Shown here one piece after another: positions 24,795-33,482 of a stretch of 64,000 nt of DNA; the stretch's first letter is position 1; each line of letters begins with the position of its first letter. This stretch comes from Bdellovibrionia bacterium (lineage in GTDB: Bacteria > Bdellovibrionota > Bdellovibrionia > Bdellovibrionales > JAGQZY01): contig JAUICP010000003.1 of NCBI GenBank assembly GCA_030427805.1, forward strand, positions 1-64,000, read 5' to 3'. Both the position numbers and the translations under genes were made by a program. Under the pieces are notes generated by a model. That model had not been told where the DNA came from, did not search any database, and worked only from the letters and a program-made list of their open reading frames with translations.

Positions 24795-26408
24795 ATGAAA
24801 GTTTTTTGCTCAATACTATCGATCGTTTTGTTTGCGAGTTTTTCCATAGCAGAAACCAAACTGAGTGAAAATAAACAGCCAGAACAGAAGGTCAACTCAC
24901 AGGCATACGGCCTTTATCGAGATAGCCAAACCGGTCGTTTCTTTTCTAATGGAAACACCAACTTCTCTTTAAAGCCAAAGGGAAGTTCGACCTACTTAGA
25001 ACGAATTGAAGTGAGCGTTGATAACGGCCCTTTCAAACCCTATGAAAACAATTTGAAGTTCGACGAAGAAGGCCCACATAAGATTCGCTTTCGCGCTGTC
25101 GACCCGGTCTTCAATTGGTCACCAATCCAAAACTTTTCTGTCATCGTCGATAAAACCCCACCGACAACCCGATTTTCTTGGAAGGGACCTAAATTTGAAA
25201 ACGACGGACAAACCTATATTAATCCTACATCAGAACTTTTCGTAACTGCCGATGACAAACTTTCGGGTGTGTCTCACCATCTCTATCGAAGACCCGGAGA
25301 TACCCCTGTAAAATTTAAACTTAAGAAGGCATTTAAAACTCCCGGGACTCACGAGTATGAATTTTCAAGCACGGACAACGTCGGCAATCTCTCTGCTTGG
25401 AAGACTCTTAAATTTGTCGTTGATTCCGAAGCCCCCACTTCGGAAGCCCGCGTTGAAGGGACTTTCTATAAAAAAGCTGAAAAATCCTATATTAATTATG
25501 GTTCAAAAGTGGTTCTCTCCTCAAAAGACAATGCTTCTGGAATTGAAACCATCGAATATTCAATCAATGAAGGCCCTGCTCTGAAGTATTCAGATGCCTT
25601 TACTGTTGGAGAGTCTGTCGCTTCAATCAAGTACAGAGCTAAAGATCGCGTCGGAAATACTGAGGACTGGAAGACGATTAAGCTCTTCCAAGATGCCGAT
25701 GCGCCGAAGGTAAAAATCACCTACAGCGGAACCTACGAAACGATCGCCGGAACCATTTATGCTAAGCCCGGTTTTAAAATCTCAGCTCAGCTCTTTGACA
25801 ATCAGAGTGGTATTAGCAAACAGTTTGTCTCAAAGGTTGATAGTAGTTACCAATCAACTGATTCTAGAGAGTTCAATTTCGATCAAGAAGGAAAGTATCG
25901 TTTCGAATACAAAGTGACTGATAACGTTGGCAATTCAAACGAAATTAATCCTATAAGCTTAATTATTGATGGAAAAGCTCCTGAGAGCAAGGTGACGAGT
26001 GCTGAGAAAATAGTAGAGCGTGATAATGTCTTCCTATCTGCAATTCCCAATCAATTGGTGATTAGTAGCATGGATAAAGAATCAGGCGTTGATTATATCG
26101 AAGCCAGCTATGACGGAAAGAAGTTCTTTAAAGTTCTAGGCCCAATCGATCTAGCCACCTGGAAAAGTAAACAGAACACCGTTTACTACCGCGCCGTTGA
26201 TAAAATAGGAAATCGCGAAGAGGTTAAAACAATGACGGTGAAGCTTCTCACTCAGGGGCCCGTTGTTGACCTATTTGTTGAAGGCGATGGGTCGACTCCA
26301 AATGTTCCGCTTTCACAGTTTTCTGACAAGAAAAAGGCGAATCGCGTTCCTGCCTCAAAGGCAAAGCCTGTGACGAATAAAAAGCCCGTAAGAAAGAAAA
26401 AGAAGTAA
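24795..26408 (+). CDS. exported OmpL47-type Ig-like repeat protein
   Basis: 537 residues with a signal peptide (SIVLFASFSIAET). About five units of roughly 85 residues follow, each with the pattern YINxxSxVxLSxxDxxSGIxxIEYSxNxG...YRAxDxVGNxExxK, the beta-sandwich type also called OmpL47 repeats. The C-terminus is a strongly basic tail (KAKPVTNKKPVRKKKK). Such domains bind other envelope proteins or polysaccharide. It is the first gene of the FHA/TolQR operon and likely contributes a periplasmic or surface-exposed part of that machine. Confidence 0.75.
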   Translation: MKVFCSILSIVLFASFSIAETKLSENKQPEQKVNSQAYGLYRDSQTGRFFSNGNTNFSLKPKGSSTYLERIEVSVDNGPFKPYENNLKFDEEGPHKIRFRAVDPVFNWSPIQNFSVIVDKTPPTTRFSWKGPKFENDGQTYINPTSELFVTADDKLSGVSHHLYRRPGDTPVKFKLKKAFKTPGTHEYEFSSTDNVGNLSAWKTLKFVVDSEAPTSEARVEGTFYKKAEKSYINYGSKVVLSSKDNASGIETIEYSINEGPALKYSDAFTVGESVASIKYRAKDRVGNTEDWKTIKLFQDADAPKVKITYSGTYETIAGTIYAKPGFKISAQLFDNQSGISKQFVSKVDSSYQSTDSREFNFDQEGKYRFEYKVTDNVGNSNEINPISLIIDGKAPESKVTSAEKIVERDNVFLSAIPNQLVISSMDKESGVDYIEASYDGKKFFKVLGPIDLATWKSKQNTVYYRAVDKIGNREEVKTMTVKLLTQGPVVDLFVEGDGSTPNVPLSQFSDKKKANRVPASKAKPVTNKKPVRKKKK

Positions 26409-26430
26409 AGAGAACGAAACAAGAGACTCA

Positions 26431-26700
26431 ATGAAGTTAGTTACCATTATACTTAGCATATTACTTTTCTCTACTTTGTCGCTTGCGCAGACGAAGAAGA
26501 AGAAAATTATCTATAAAAAGTATACGGAGCTCAATTTCTCGGGTGACACAGCCCAAGGTCAAGCGAGAACCCCTGAACTATTTTATATTTTTCAGAGAAA
26601 ACGTTCTGAAGGGCATAAGGTATTGAGGGGACCTGCAAACTTTCAATACCATGTTCCTTGGACCCAGAAAGATTTACTGGAGGGCCTCCCCCTTGAGTAA
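26431..26700 (+). CDS. small exported protein of the motor operon, 89 aa
   Basis: A signal peptide (VTIILSILLFSTLSLAQ) is followed by a basic patch (TKKKKIIYKKY) and a short region ELNFSGDTAQGQARTPELFYIFQRK. This resembles a stretch I associate with small periplasmic proteins encoded near TolQR-type motors in deltaproteobacteria; the assignment is weak. It lies 22 bp after the Ig-like gene and overlaps the FHA gene's likely TTG start by eight bases. Confidence 0.6.
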   Translation: MKLVTIILSILLFSTLSLAQTKKKKIIYKKYTELNFSGDTAQGQARTPELFYIFQRKRSEGHKVLRGPANFQYHVPWTQKDLLEGLPLE

Positions 26701-28432
26701 GAAAGTTGCCCTCTACCTAGAACATCCAAAAGGACAAGGACGAGAACTCTTAACCCTCGTCGAGAGTTCTCTATATATTGGACGGTCCAAAGAAGTCGAT
26801 ATTGTACTCGACGATATGAGATGCAATGGAATCCACGCCCTCATTGAGCGCGATGAAGAAAAAAAGCAAACACGCCTCATTGATTTAGGCAGCCACTTTG
26901 GTACCTATAGAAATCGTCGTAAGGTAAACGAAATCAGTCTGAAACCTGGTGACCGATTTCAAATTGGCTCCAAAGTGATCTGCTACGATTTTGTGAAACG
27001 GCAAAGAAATCTCACCGATAACTTTCTCAATGACGAAAACGTTCGCAAGTCCAATGAACCTGTAAAGGTTTTTGAGCCCGATCAAAGAGAGAAAAACCTT
27101 CTACAGGTCACTCACTTTTGGGGAGACACTCCATTTGAGATGAGGACTTTTAAACCCGGTACTGACATCAGTGTCGGAGCGCAGAAGGCCGCTACTTTCA
27201 ATATTTCCCTGCCCGGTGAACGACATATCAAAAAGCCTTGGAAGCTCAGTGAACTGACAAAAGGTGAACTTTTGTTGCACATTCCCCTTGAGGCCTCAGG
27301 TCTCATCTGGAAAAAGGACCAGGTCGAATCCATAGACACCCTCAGACATCGAGGCGACACAGGGAAAGAATTTGGTAGTGATTTAGATGTTATTATCGAA
27401 CCCGGAGATCAGGCCTATATTCAATTGGGCGAAATGGGACTCAAATACGAATTTGTGGCAACTCCAGATAAAGTTGCACTATTTAGTCTCTCGAGCCTCG
27501 ATAAAAGACTCCTCAAAGTGGGCGGCGCCCTACTCGTCTTTTGGTTACTATTTGCAGGTCTGATACAATTAATTCCAGACGATAAAAAAGAAAAGACTTT
27601 AGAAGATATACCGGAGCACATCCGTAAAGTCGTTTACAATGCTGGAATTGAAAAAGCACTTAAGAAGCAGAAATCTGCCATTGGACAAATTGCCCAACCC
27701 CTAGAAGGCGGTCGAGCCCGAGCCGAAGAGGGTGCCTCTAAAGCTCGTAAGTCACCCAAGAAAGTAGTGGCCAAGAAAAAAACCGTAAAACGCGTGGTCC
27801 CCACCAAGAAAGTGGCGCAAAAACCAAAACAGGTTAAAGTCGACATTGTTTCGGCATTTAAGCCAACATCTAAAAAAACTAAAACATCTCCGGATGCCCT
27901 CAAAGCAACAACCTCCCAATCTGGAAACACGGTTTCAGCCTTATCGACCAAGGGGTTTGCTCGGGGGACTTCAGGTCTCGGATCTGGTGGCGGTGGACAA
28001 AGTGTCGGCATTGGAGCCCTCAAAGGTCAATCCACCGGTGGTGGAATGGGAGCAGGAAATTTTGGTCTCGCCCCGAGTAAGGGTAAAACGATCGAGTTAC
28101 CAGAAGAAGAAGAGGTCGTGATCCTAGGCGGACTCGACCCTGACGTCATAGCAGCGATTATCAAAAGATACCTAGCTCAGATTCAATACTGCTACGAACA
28201 GCAGCTTGTTATTAACCCCAAATTACAGGGGAAGGTTCTGGCCAGTTTCGTTATAAAAGGAAACGGTCTCATCGGAAAAGCAGAAATTATGCAATCCAGT
28301 CTCGGCAGTCCCGAGGCGGAACGTTGTATTACAGAAAAAATTATGAAATGGAAATTTCCAAAGCCTCGCGGTGGTGGCTCCGTCGGGGTGAAATATCCAT
28401 TTCTATTTATGTCAAATACTGGCAACAAATAA
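26693..28432 (+). CDS. FHA-TM-AgmX/PglI C-terminal protein (TonB-like)
   Basis: 579 residues from TTG 26693 (GGAGGG upstream). Residues 20-95 form an FHA phosphothreonine-binding domain (YIGRSKEVDIVL, IHALIE, LIDLGSHFGTYRNRR). One transmembrane helix lies near 272-292. A Lys/Ala-rich then Gly/Ser-rich periplasmic linker runs from 325 to 470. The last about 105 residues are the AgmX/PglI C-terminal domain (GLDPDVIAAIIKRYLAQIQYCYEQ...GKVLASFVI...MKWKFPKPRGGG), known from myxobacterial gliding proteins and structurally TonB-like. It couples cytosolic phospho-signals to an outer-envelope partner, driven by the TolQR-type genes that follow. Confidence 0.87.
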   Translation: MSKKVALYLEHPKGQGRELLTLVESSLYIGRSKEVDIVLDDMRCNGIHALIERDEEKKQTRLIDLGSHFGTYRNRRKVNEISLKPGDRFQIGSKVICYDFVKRQRNLTDNFLNDENVRKSNEPVKVFEPDQREKNLLQVTHFWGDTPFEMRTFKPGTDISVGAQKAATFNISLPGERHIKKPWKLSELTKGELLLHIPLEASGLIWKKDQVESIDTLRHRGDTGKEFGSDLDVIIEPGDQAYIQLGEMGLKYEFVATPDKVALFSLSSLDKRLLKVGGALLVFWLLFAGLIQLIPDDKKEKTLEDIPEHIRKVVYNAGIEKALKKQKSAIGQIAQPLEGGRARAEEGASKARKSPKKVVAKKKTVKRVVPTKKVAQKPKQVKVDIVSAFKPTSKKTKTSPDALKATTSQSGNTVSALSTKGFARGTSGLGSGGGGQSVGIGALKGQSTGGGMGAGNFGLAPSKGKTIELPEEEEVVILGGLDPDVIAAIIKRYLAQIQYCYEQQLVINPKLQGKVLASFVIKGNGLIGKAEIMQSSLGSPEAERCITEKIMKWKFPKPRGGGSVGVKYPFLFMSNTGNK

Positions 28433-28444
28433 AAGGAGTTCATT

Positions 28445-29134
28445 GTGGAAACTTTAATTAACATGTGGGACGGCGGAGGATACTTTATGTATCCCATTGC
28501 AGCTCTTCTCATAGGATCATCTATTGTCATAGTGGAGAGAATGTATTCCATTCTTTTCGTCTATAATTTTAATGGCGCACAGCTAATGTCTAAAGTGCAA
28601 CGATTTATTTTGGACAACAATATCGACGAGGCCATCAAAATTTGTAACACAAAGAAAAATTCGGCACTTCACAAAGTTTTCAAATCGGCCCTGATGAATG
28701 CAGATCGCCCTTTTGAAGAGGTTCAAGACCATGTAGAGGTTTCAACTCTTTCTGTTGTACCTAAATTACAACGGCGAATGCCTTACCTCTTTACAATTGC
28801 CAACGTCGCTACACTCGTCGGCCTTCTCGGAACTATTTTTGGTCTGATTCAGACCTTCGAAGCAGTTGCTGAAATCGAAGGAGCCGCAAAGCAACAGGCT
28901 CTCTCATCGGGGATTTCATTGGCAATGGGAACCACAGCATTTGGTCTCGTTGTTGCCATCCCCTGCATGCTTTCTTACGGTTATCTATTTAACCGGATTA
29001 ACTCGATGGTCGATGAAATCGAACATTATTCGAGTGAGCTCTTACTTCTACTCAGAACGGGTAAAGACTATTTTGATCACTTCGAAGCAAGTGATGAAAT
29101 CACAACTGACCAGACGCCACAAAAAGCTGGTTAA
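28445..29134 (+). CDS. MotA/TolQ/ExbB-family proton channel subunit
   Basis: 229 residues from GTG after AAAGGAG. Three transmembrane segments: about 15-40 (MYPIAALLIGSSIVIVERMYS), 115-140 (ANVATLVGLLGTIFGLIQTF) and 160-185 (LAMGTTAFGLVVAIPCMLSY), separated by a cytosolic loop. This is the TolQ/ExbB/AglR layout. With the two TolR/ExbD proteins downstream it should form a proton-driven motor that moves the FHA-AgmX protein. Confidence 0.92.
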   Translation: METLINMWDGGGYFMYPIAALLIGSSIVIVERMYSILFVYNFNGAQLMSKVQRFILDNNIDEAIKICNTKKNSALHKVFKSALMNADRPFEEVQDHVEVSTLSVVPKLQRRMPYLFTIANVATLVGLLGTIFGLIQTFEAVAEIEGAAKQQALSSGISLAMGTTAFGLVVAIPCMLSYGYLFNRINSMVDEIEHYSSELLLLLRTGKDYFDHFEASDEITTDQTPQKAG

Positions 29135-29151
29135 TAAAGAGGTAAAGTTTT

Positions 29152-29757
29152 ATGTTACGCAAGAATAAGAGAAAAAAGAGATTTGAACTCCCCAACGGTG
29201 AAGTCAATGTTATTTCGCTGATGGATATTCTTACCACAATGCTCTTCTTTCTTCTCGTTCTTGCTAGCTTCGCCAACCTCAGTGTTGTTAAGTCCAAATC
29301 CCTTGTGCAGGGAGAGCCCGATGAAGAGCCTAAACCCACGTTCGCTTTAGAAATAAAGGTTCTCGATGATAAAAGGGCTGAACTCTTCTTAGGACCCATA
29401 GATAAAATCGACGTTTACGGTCGAAAAAACTTTGAAGCTTACTTACGAAAGCGATTTAAAGGAAACCCGAAAATAGGCTATACACGAACTCTGGCTTCAG
29501 CCAACCCAGAGAGACTTCGAAGCTGGATTCAGAAAATTTTAATGAAAATCAAAGTCGGATTCCCATTTGAAAACAAAGTCGTTATTTCATTTTCTGATAA
29601 CATCGACTACCAAAACATGATTAATACTATCACTATGGCTCGTAGCATTTCGGAAGAAGAAGAGGCCATCGAAGTTCTTTCGCAAAATGGCCGCATGGAA
29701 AACTCTAGAGTTCTTTTTCCACAGGTCATTGTTGCCGAAGTTCAGGGAGGTAGCTAG
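29152..29757 (+). CDS. ExbD/TolR-family protein (first copy)
   Basis: 201 residues: a basic cytosolic start, then one transmembrane helix carrying the proton-binding Asp (VISLMDILTTMLFFLLVLASF), then a periplasmic domain. The Asp in the helix is the essential residue of TolR/ExbD/MotB-type motors. Its stop overlaps the second copy's GTG in TAGTG. Two distinct TolR-type subunits per TolQ match the AglRQS arrangement of myxobacteria. Confidence 0.9.
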   Translation: MLRKNKRKKRFELPNGEVNVISLMDILTTMLFFLLVLASFANLSVVKSKSLVQGEPDEEPKPTFALEIKVLDDKRAELFLGPIDKIDVYGRKNFEAYLRKRFKGNPKIGYTRTLASANPERLRSWIQKILMKIKVGFPFENKVVISFSDNIDYQNMINTITMARSISEEEEAIEVLSQNGRMENSRVLFPQVIVAEVQGGS

Positions 29758-30272
29758 TGGCTCTCAGACGTCGTAAACGCAATAAAAAAGTCAATCTACC
29801 GGAACTCAATGTTAATATTACTGCACTTCTGGATGTACTCACGGTCCTCCTCTTTTTCTTGGTAAAGAGTTTTACGACATCTTCAATTTCAATCGTACCA
29901 CCAGAGAACCTGCGACTCCCCGCCTCGATCGTTAAAGAGGACGTGGAAGAATCAATGAATGTTATTCTCGCCCAAGACAAGTTAATTGTTGGCGATCAAA
30001 GCCTTCTCAATTTGAAAAATAGAAACTTCGACCCCAAAGACATTGGCGGTGACGAACGTACGATTTTAAAGTTGAAAGAGTTTCTAGATAAAGAGTACGA
30101 AAAGAAAACCCGTATTTTTAGGAATGCGGGCGATCTCGAACTTCTCCCTCCCGGAAAAATTACCATCATCTCAGATAAGAGGTTGAAATTCTCTGCGGTA
30201 AAGAAACTCCTTTTTACCGCCGCTCAATCGGGGTATACCGATTACCAATTCGTTGTTGAAAAAACGAACTAA
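29757..30272 (+). CDS. ExbD/TolR-family protein (second copy)
   Basis: 171 residues from GTG 29757. A basic N-terminus (RRRKRNKK) precedes the helix ITALLDVLTVLLFFLVKSF with the conserved Asp. The periplasmic domain includes NVILAQDKLIVGDQSLL and a TolR-like end (TIISDKRLKFSAVKKLLFTA). It differs from the first copy mainly in the periplasmic part. Last gene of the operon; a short hairpin (30270-30291) without a T-run follows before the convergent barrel gene. Confidence 0.9.
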   Translation: MALRRRKRNKKVNLPELNVNITALLDVLTVLLFFLVKSFTTSSISIVPPENLRLPASIVKEDVEESMNVILAQDKLIVGDQSLLNLKNRNFDPKDIGGDERTILKLKEFLDKEYEKKTRIFRNAGDLELLPPGKITIISDKRLKFSAVKKLLFTAAQSGYTDYQFVVEKTN

Positions 30273-30293
30273 GACTCTCGTAAGAGTTTAGAC

Positions 30294-31256
30294 TCAAAGA
30301 AATCGAACGCCCATAAGAGCACTAATGCCGACATTACTGAATTTAACGCCATAGGGACCGCCGCCTATTTCACTCCCCATGAAGTACTGAAATTCTATAA
30401 AATAGGGGGTGCCATCTAAGCCAGCTTTTCTCTCGACCACTAATCCAAGGCGCAACTGAAAGTCTTTAATATTTTTTAATACGTCTGGACTCGCTTCAGC
30501 CTCAAAGGTAATTCCACCGATATCTGCTTTAAATTTGTCGCTCAAGGGTTCCGCGTAGGAATACCCCAACTTTAATCCAAGGCTCAATTTATCGGAAAGT
30601 GAAATGGGATAGATAAGGTCTCCAGAAAGAATTAAGTATTCAACATTAGATCCACCTTTAAAATCCTCTTCATCCACTTCGTAACCCTGTTGGCTATAGG
30701 ACAAAAGAATATCAAAACCAATTTTTTTAAAAGAGAAACCATAACCTAAACCGACATTTAATCCTTGAGTATATTTGGTGCTTTTTGCCAGTTCTGAGTC
30801 GCCACCGAGTTTGGTAAGATTAACACCGATCAGGGCAATAGCTCCCTTTTTAGTCGAACTCCGAGTTTCTACCTTTTTAACAATCTGCTGCTGCCTTCTC
30901 TTTTTCTTCTTTTTCTTTTTCAGACGTTTAATAATTTTCTCGGACTTTACGCGCACGAGTTTGTGAGAAAGATTAACTTTACCCTTGAGAACCTTCGCTT
31001 CGGCCAGCTCCCCTCGCACTTGAGTGACCTCGATAACTCCACGGACTTTATTATTGGAACTCACGGTGAACATGATTTCACCTTTGCGCAAAAGCCACTG
31101 ATTAGCGCGAATAACAACAACTCCCTGGGGGTATACTTCGTACACGTCCGCAGGCTTGACACGTTCTTTGACGACGACCGTCTCGCCTTGGATCCCTTGA
31201 GCCTGGAGCTGCAAAGTAAAAAAAGAAAAGATGACTAAAACTAAGAGGTATCTCAC
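30294..31256 (-). CDS. outer-membrane barrel with periplasmic N-terminal domain
   Basis: 320 residues with a signal peptide (VLVIFSFFTLQLQAQ). Residues 20-105 form a small beta-rich domain (VYEVYPQGVVVIRANQWLL, GEIMFTV). Next comes an exceptional basic linker with nine consecutive Lys/Arg after LKK, then a C-terminal eight-strand-type barrel from about 140 ending in L. It converges on the TolQR operon and is a plausible outer-membrane partner of that motor. No specific family recognised. Confidence 0.65.
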   Translation of the reverse strand: MRYLLVLVIFSFFTLQLQAQGIQGETVVVKERVKPADVYEVYPQGVVVIRANQWLLRKGEIMFTVSSNNKVRGVIEVTQVRGELAEAKVLKGKVNLSHKLVRVKSEKIIKRLKKKKKKKRRQQQIVKKVETRSSTKKGAIALIGVNLTKLGGDSELAKSTKYTQGLNVGLGYGFSFKKIGFDILLSYSQQGYEVDEEDFKGGSNVEYLILSGDLIYPISLSDKLSLGLKLGYSYAEPLSDKFKADIGGITFEAEASPDVLKNIKDFQLRLGLVVERKAGLDGTPYFIEFQYFMGSEIGGGPYGVKFSNVGISALMGVRFL

Positions 31257-31296
31257 TGCCTTTAGGATACCTACTCACTGGCTAATTTGCATTGAG

Positions 31297-31325
31297 AAAA
31301 TAGCCCCCTCTCTAGAGGCTATTTT
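31297..31325 (-). terminator. terminator of the arsS operon
   Basis: On the minus strand AAAATAGCC-N11-GGCTATTTT has a perfect 9-bp stem ending in TTTT, 19 bp after the AhpD-like stop codon. Confidence 0.8.
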
Positions 31326-31343
31326 CAGTGGTAACGCGGCGGA

Positions 31344-31679
31344 TTATATCGCGCCATTCTTTTTTAGGTGTTTTTGCATTTGAGTCGCGTGAACGAGATC
31401 AATCCCCGCTGATAGTGCTGCAGAAACATGGATGGCCTCAGTCATTTGTTCCGGATCGGCCCCATTTTGTAAACACGACTCTGTATAGGCTTCGATGCAA
31501 TAGGGGCATTGTTTCGAGTGGGCCAAAGCCAAAGCAATTAAAGATTTCTCTCTTTTTGTAAGAGCACCATCTTCACCCGTGGCCGCATTGTAATAACTAA
31601 AAAATTTTTCAGCTAAGGGACCAGCAAATTCACCAATCTTAGCAAAGTTCTTCAAATCTTGTTCTTCAAAATAAGCCAT
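31344..31679 (-). CDS. AhpD-like / carboxymuconolactone decarboxylase-family protein
   Basis: 111 residues from the ATG with GGGAGGA upstream. The helical CMD domain has the redox motif SKQCPYCIEAYTE (CxxC plus downstream acidic residue) and HVSAALSAGIDLVHA. Such proteins are recurrent neighbours of ArsS in arsenosugar loci, where they are annotated as peroxidase-like partners (established association). It follows arsS by 20 bp in the same operon. Confidence 0.87.
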   Translation of the reverse strand: MAYFEEQDLKNFAKIGEFAGPLAEKFFSYYNAATGEDGALTKREKSLIALALAHSKQCPYCIEAYTESCLQNGADPEQMTEAIHVSAALSAGIDLVHATQMQKHLKKNGAI

Positions 31680-31699
31680 AACGTCCTCCCCGTCTTTTG

Positions 31700-32674
31700 T
31701 TATGCAGTGGCTCCACCACAACTACTGCCCGCACCGGCTGTACAACCCAGACAATGCTGAGCAAATACAATATTTCGGTTCATTAGTTTTTCATAATTAA
31801 AATCATCAATCGATCGAATCTCAGACTGAACGGGCATCTCGAGCATCTGGTTAAAATCGCAATCGAAAATACCACCATCATAGGCCACACTCACCATGGT
31901 CCGGCACATAACTCCTTCGGCAGCAGCGGGGTTAAAAGCAGACCAAAGTTTTTCGAGATACTCCTCGTACTGCTCTTTTCGTATGAGATCTTGTTTGAAG
32001 CGATGTATTGGCATATTCGTTATCACAAATAGGCCGTTAAAGTCGATATCGAAATTGGATTTCAGCTCTCTCTTATATTCATTTTCTAGACTCAATTGAT
32101 CCGCTGGCAAATAGGGGCCGACAGGGTTGTATACCAAATTGAGCGGTAAATCAGGTTGCCGTCCAAAACCCAAGCTATTGAGTCGCTGCAAGCTTTCTAT
32201 ACTCTTTTTGAAGACGCCGGAGCCCCGTTGACGGTCGGTCAAATACTCTCGGTAATAGGGCAATGACGAAACGATCTGCACTTGGTTCTCTTTGAAAAAC
32301 TCAGGCAAATACTCCATGGACTCTTTTGTTATGGGGTGAGGCTCCAGGGTGACCGTCAAATTGTGACGGACCATGACCTGCTTTCCGAGCTCTCTCGCTC
32401 CTGACACAAGCTTCTTAAACTGCGGATGAAGCTCAGGAGCACCACCAGTAATATCCAGAGTTTCAATCTGAGAATACTCTCGAAGAATATGGAGCACTTT
32501 ATCAATATGCTCGTCCGACATCATCTCCCGACGTTTCGGTGAAGAGTCAACGTGACAATGCCTACAGGCCTGATTACAGAGCTTTGTTATATTAACCTGA
32601 AAGGTGCTGATATTAAGTGGCGCTAAATCGAGATGGGATTCTTTTAACTTCTGAGTAAAACTGAAATTTTTCAT
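31700..32674 (-). CDS. arsS: arsenosugar biosynthesis radical SAM enzyme ArsS
   Basis: 324 residues. The radical-SAM cluster motif is NITKLCNQACRHCHVDSSP (CxxxCxxC), followed by LDITGGAPELHP (the GGE-like SAM-binding stretch, here GGA). ArsS adds the 5'-deoxyadenosyl group of SAM to methylated arsenic. The C-terminal HCLGCTAGAGSSCGG is the family signature; some relatives have selenocysteine there, whereas this one uses Cys. ATG 32674 is chosen over the upstream 26-residue extension because it matches the family's start region. Its partners lie divergently. ArsM is not in the window. Confidence 0.9.
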   Translation of the reverse strand: MKNFSFTQKLKESHLDLAPLNISTFQVNITKLCNQACRHCHVDSSPKRREMMSDEHIDKVLHILREYSQIETLDITGGAPELHPQFKKLVSGARELGKQVMVRHNLTVTLEPHPITKESMEYLPEFFKENQVQIVSSLPYYREYLTDRQRGSGVFKKSIESLQRLNSLGFGRQPDLPLNLVYNPVGPYLPADQLSLENEYKRELKSNFDIDFNGLFVITNMPIHRFKQDLIRKEQYEEYLEKLWSAFNPAAAEGVMCRTMVSVAYDGGIFDCDFNQMLEMPVQSEIRSIDDFNYEKLMNRNIVFAQHCLGCTAGAGSSCGGATA

Positions 32675-32757
32675 AGACGACAGATTGGCAAAGCTCAAAC
32701 TAAGACACAAGTAAAAACCTCCATTGACCAGGTGCCCGCAAAATGCTCTCATGGGCT

Positions 32758-33468
32758 ATGGAAAAGGCTCCTAAACTATCTATTGTCATTCCAATCGGCC
32801 CCTCTGAAGAGGATCTCCTGCATTTGAATTCTTGGATTCAAAAGTCGGAGCCCCATTGGGAGTGGATTATTTCGGCAGTGGATGGGGCTAAAAACCAAGA
32901 CTTCATTGAGAATCAGCTCGATGCTCGTTTCAAGAAAATCTTTACCCAATCGGGGCGAGCCAAACAGCTCAACGAGGGCGCTAAACGGGCCCGGGGAGAT
33001 TTTATCTGGTTTCTCCATTGCGATTCTGAATGGAATGATTCGGCCATCAAAAGCATTAAAAAATGCCTCAATAGAAACGAAGACTGCATTTACTTTTTTA
33101 GACTCCAATTCAAAGGCAAACGACCCTTGTGGATGTTCCTCAATGAATGGGGGGTTCGAATTCGCTCTGAATATTTGCGGATTCCCTTTGGTGATCAGGG
33201 GTTTTTGATGCCGCAAAAACTGTTTTGGTCCCTGGGCGGCTATGATGAAAATGCCGAATATGGAGAGGACCATCTGTTTATCTGGCAGGCCCACAAAATG
33301 GGAATTCCAGTCCGCCCCACTTTTAAGAAACTGCGTACAAGTGCGCGAAAGTACCAAGATCTCGGCTGGTCCCAAGTCACTAAAAGGCATCTTTCACTGA
33401 CTTGGCAACAGGCCAAACCCGAAATTCATGACTATTTAGCCACAAAGATTTACAAGCTCCCCTTCTAA
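32758..33468 (+). CDS. arsenosugar-type glycosyltransferase, family 2
   Basis: 236 residues of a GT-A, family-2 glycosyltransferase (LSIVIPIGPSEEDL at the start; FLHCDSEW as the metal-binding acidic site; GDQGFLMPQKLFWSLGGYDE) matching the glycosyltransferases found in arsenosugar clusters. It should move a sugar onto the arsenic-ribose intermediate or an accessory acceptor. The ATG at 32758 lies 84 bp from the divergent arsS start, so promoters are shared in that gap. The next gene is 14 bp downstream. Confidence 0.85.
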   Translation: MEKAPKLSIVIPIGPSEEDLLHLNSWIQKSEPHWEWIISAVDGAKNQDFIENQLDARFKKIFTQSGRAKQLNEGAKRARGDFIWFLHCDSEWNDSAIKSIKKCLNRNEDCIYFFRLQFKGKRPLWMFLNEWGVRIRSEYLRIPFGDQGFLMPQKLFWSLGGYDENAEYGEDHLFIWQAHKMGIPVRPTFKKLRTSARKYQDLGWSQVTKRHLSLTWQQAKPEIHDYLATKIYKLPF

Positions 33469-33482
33469 TTGGAAATTCACCA

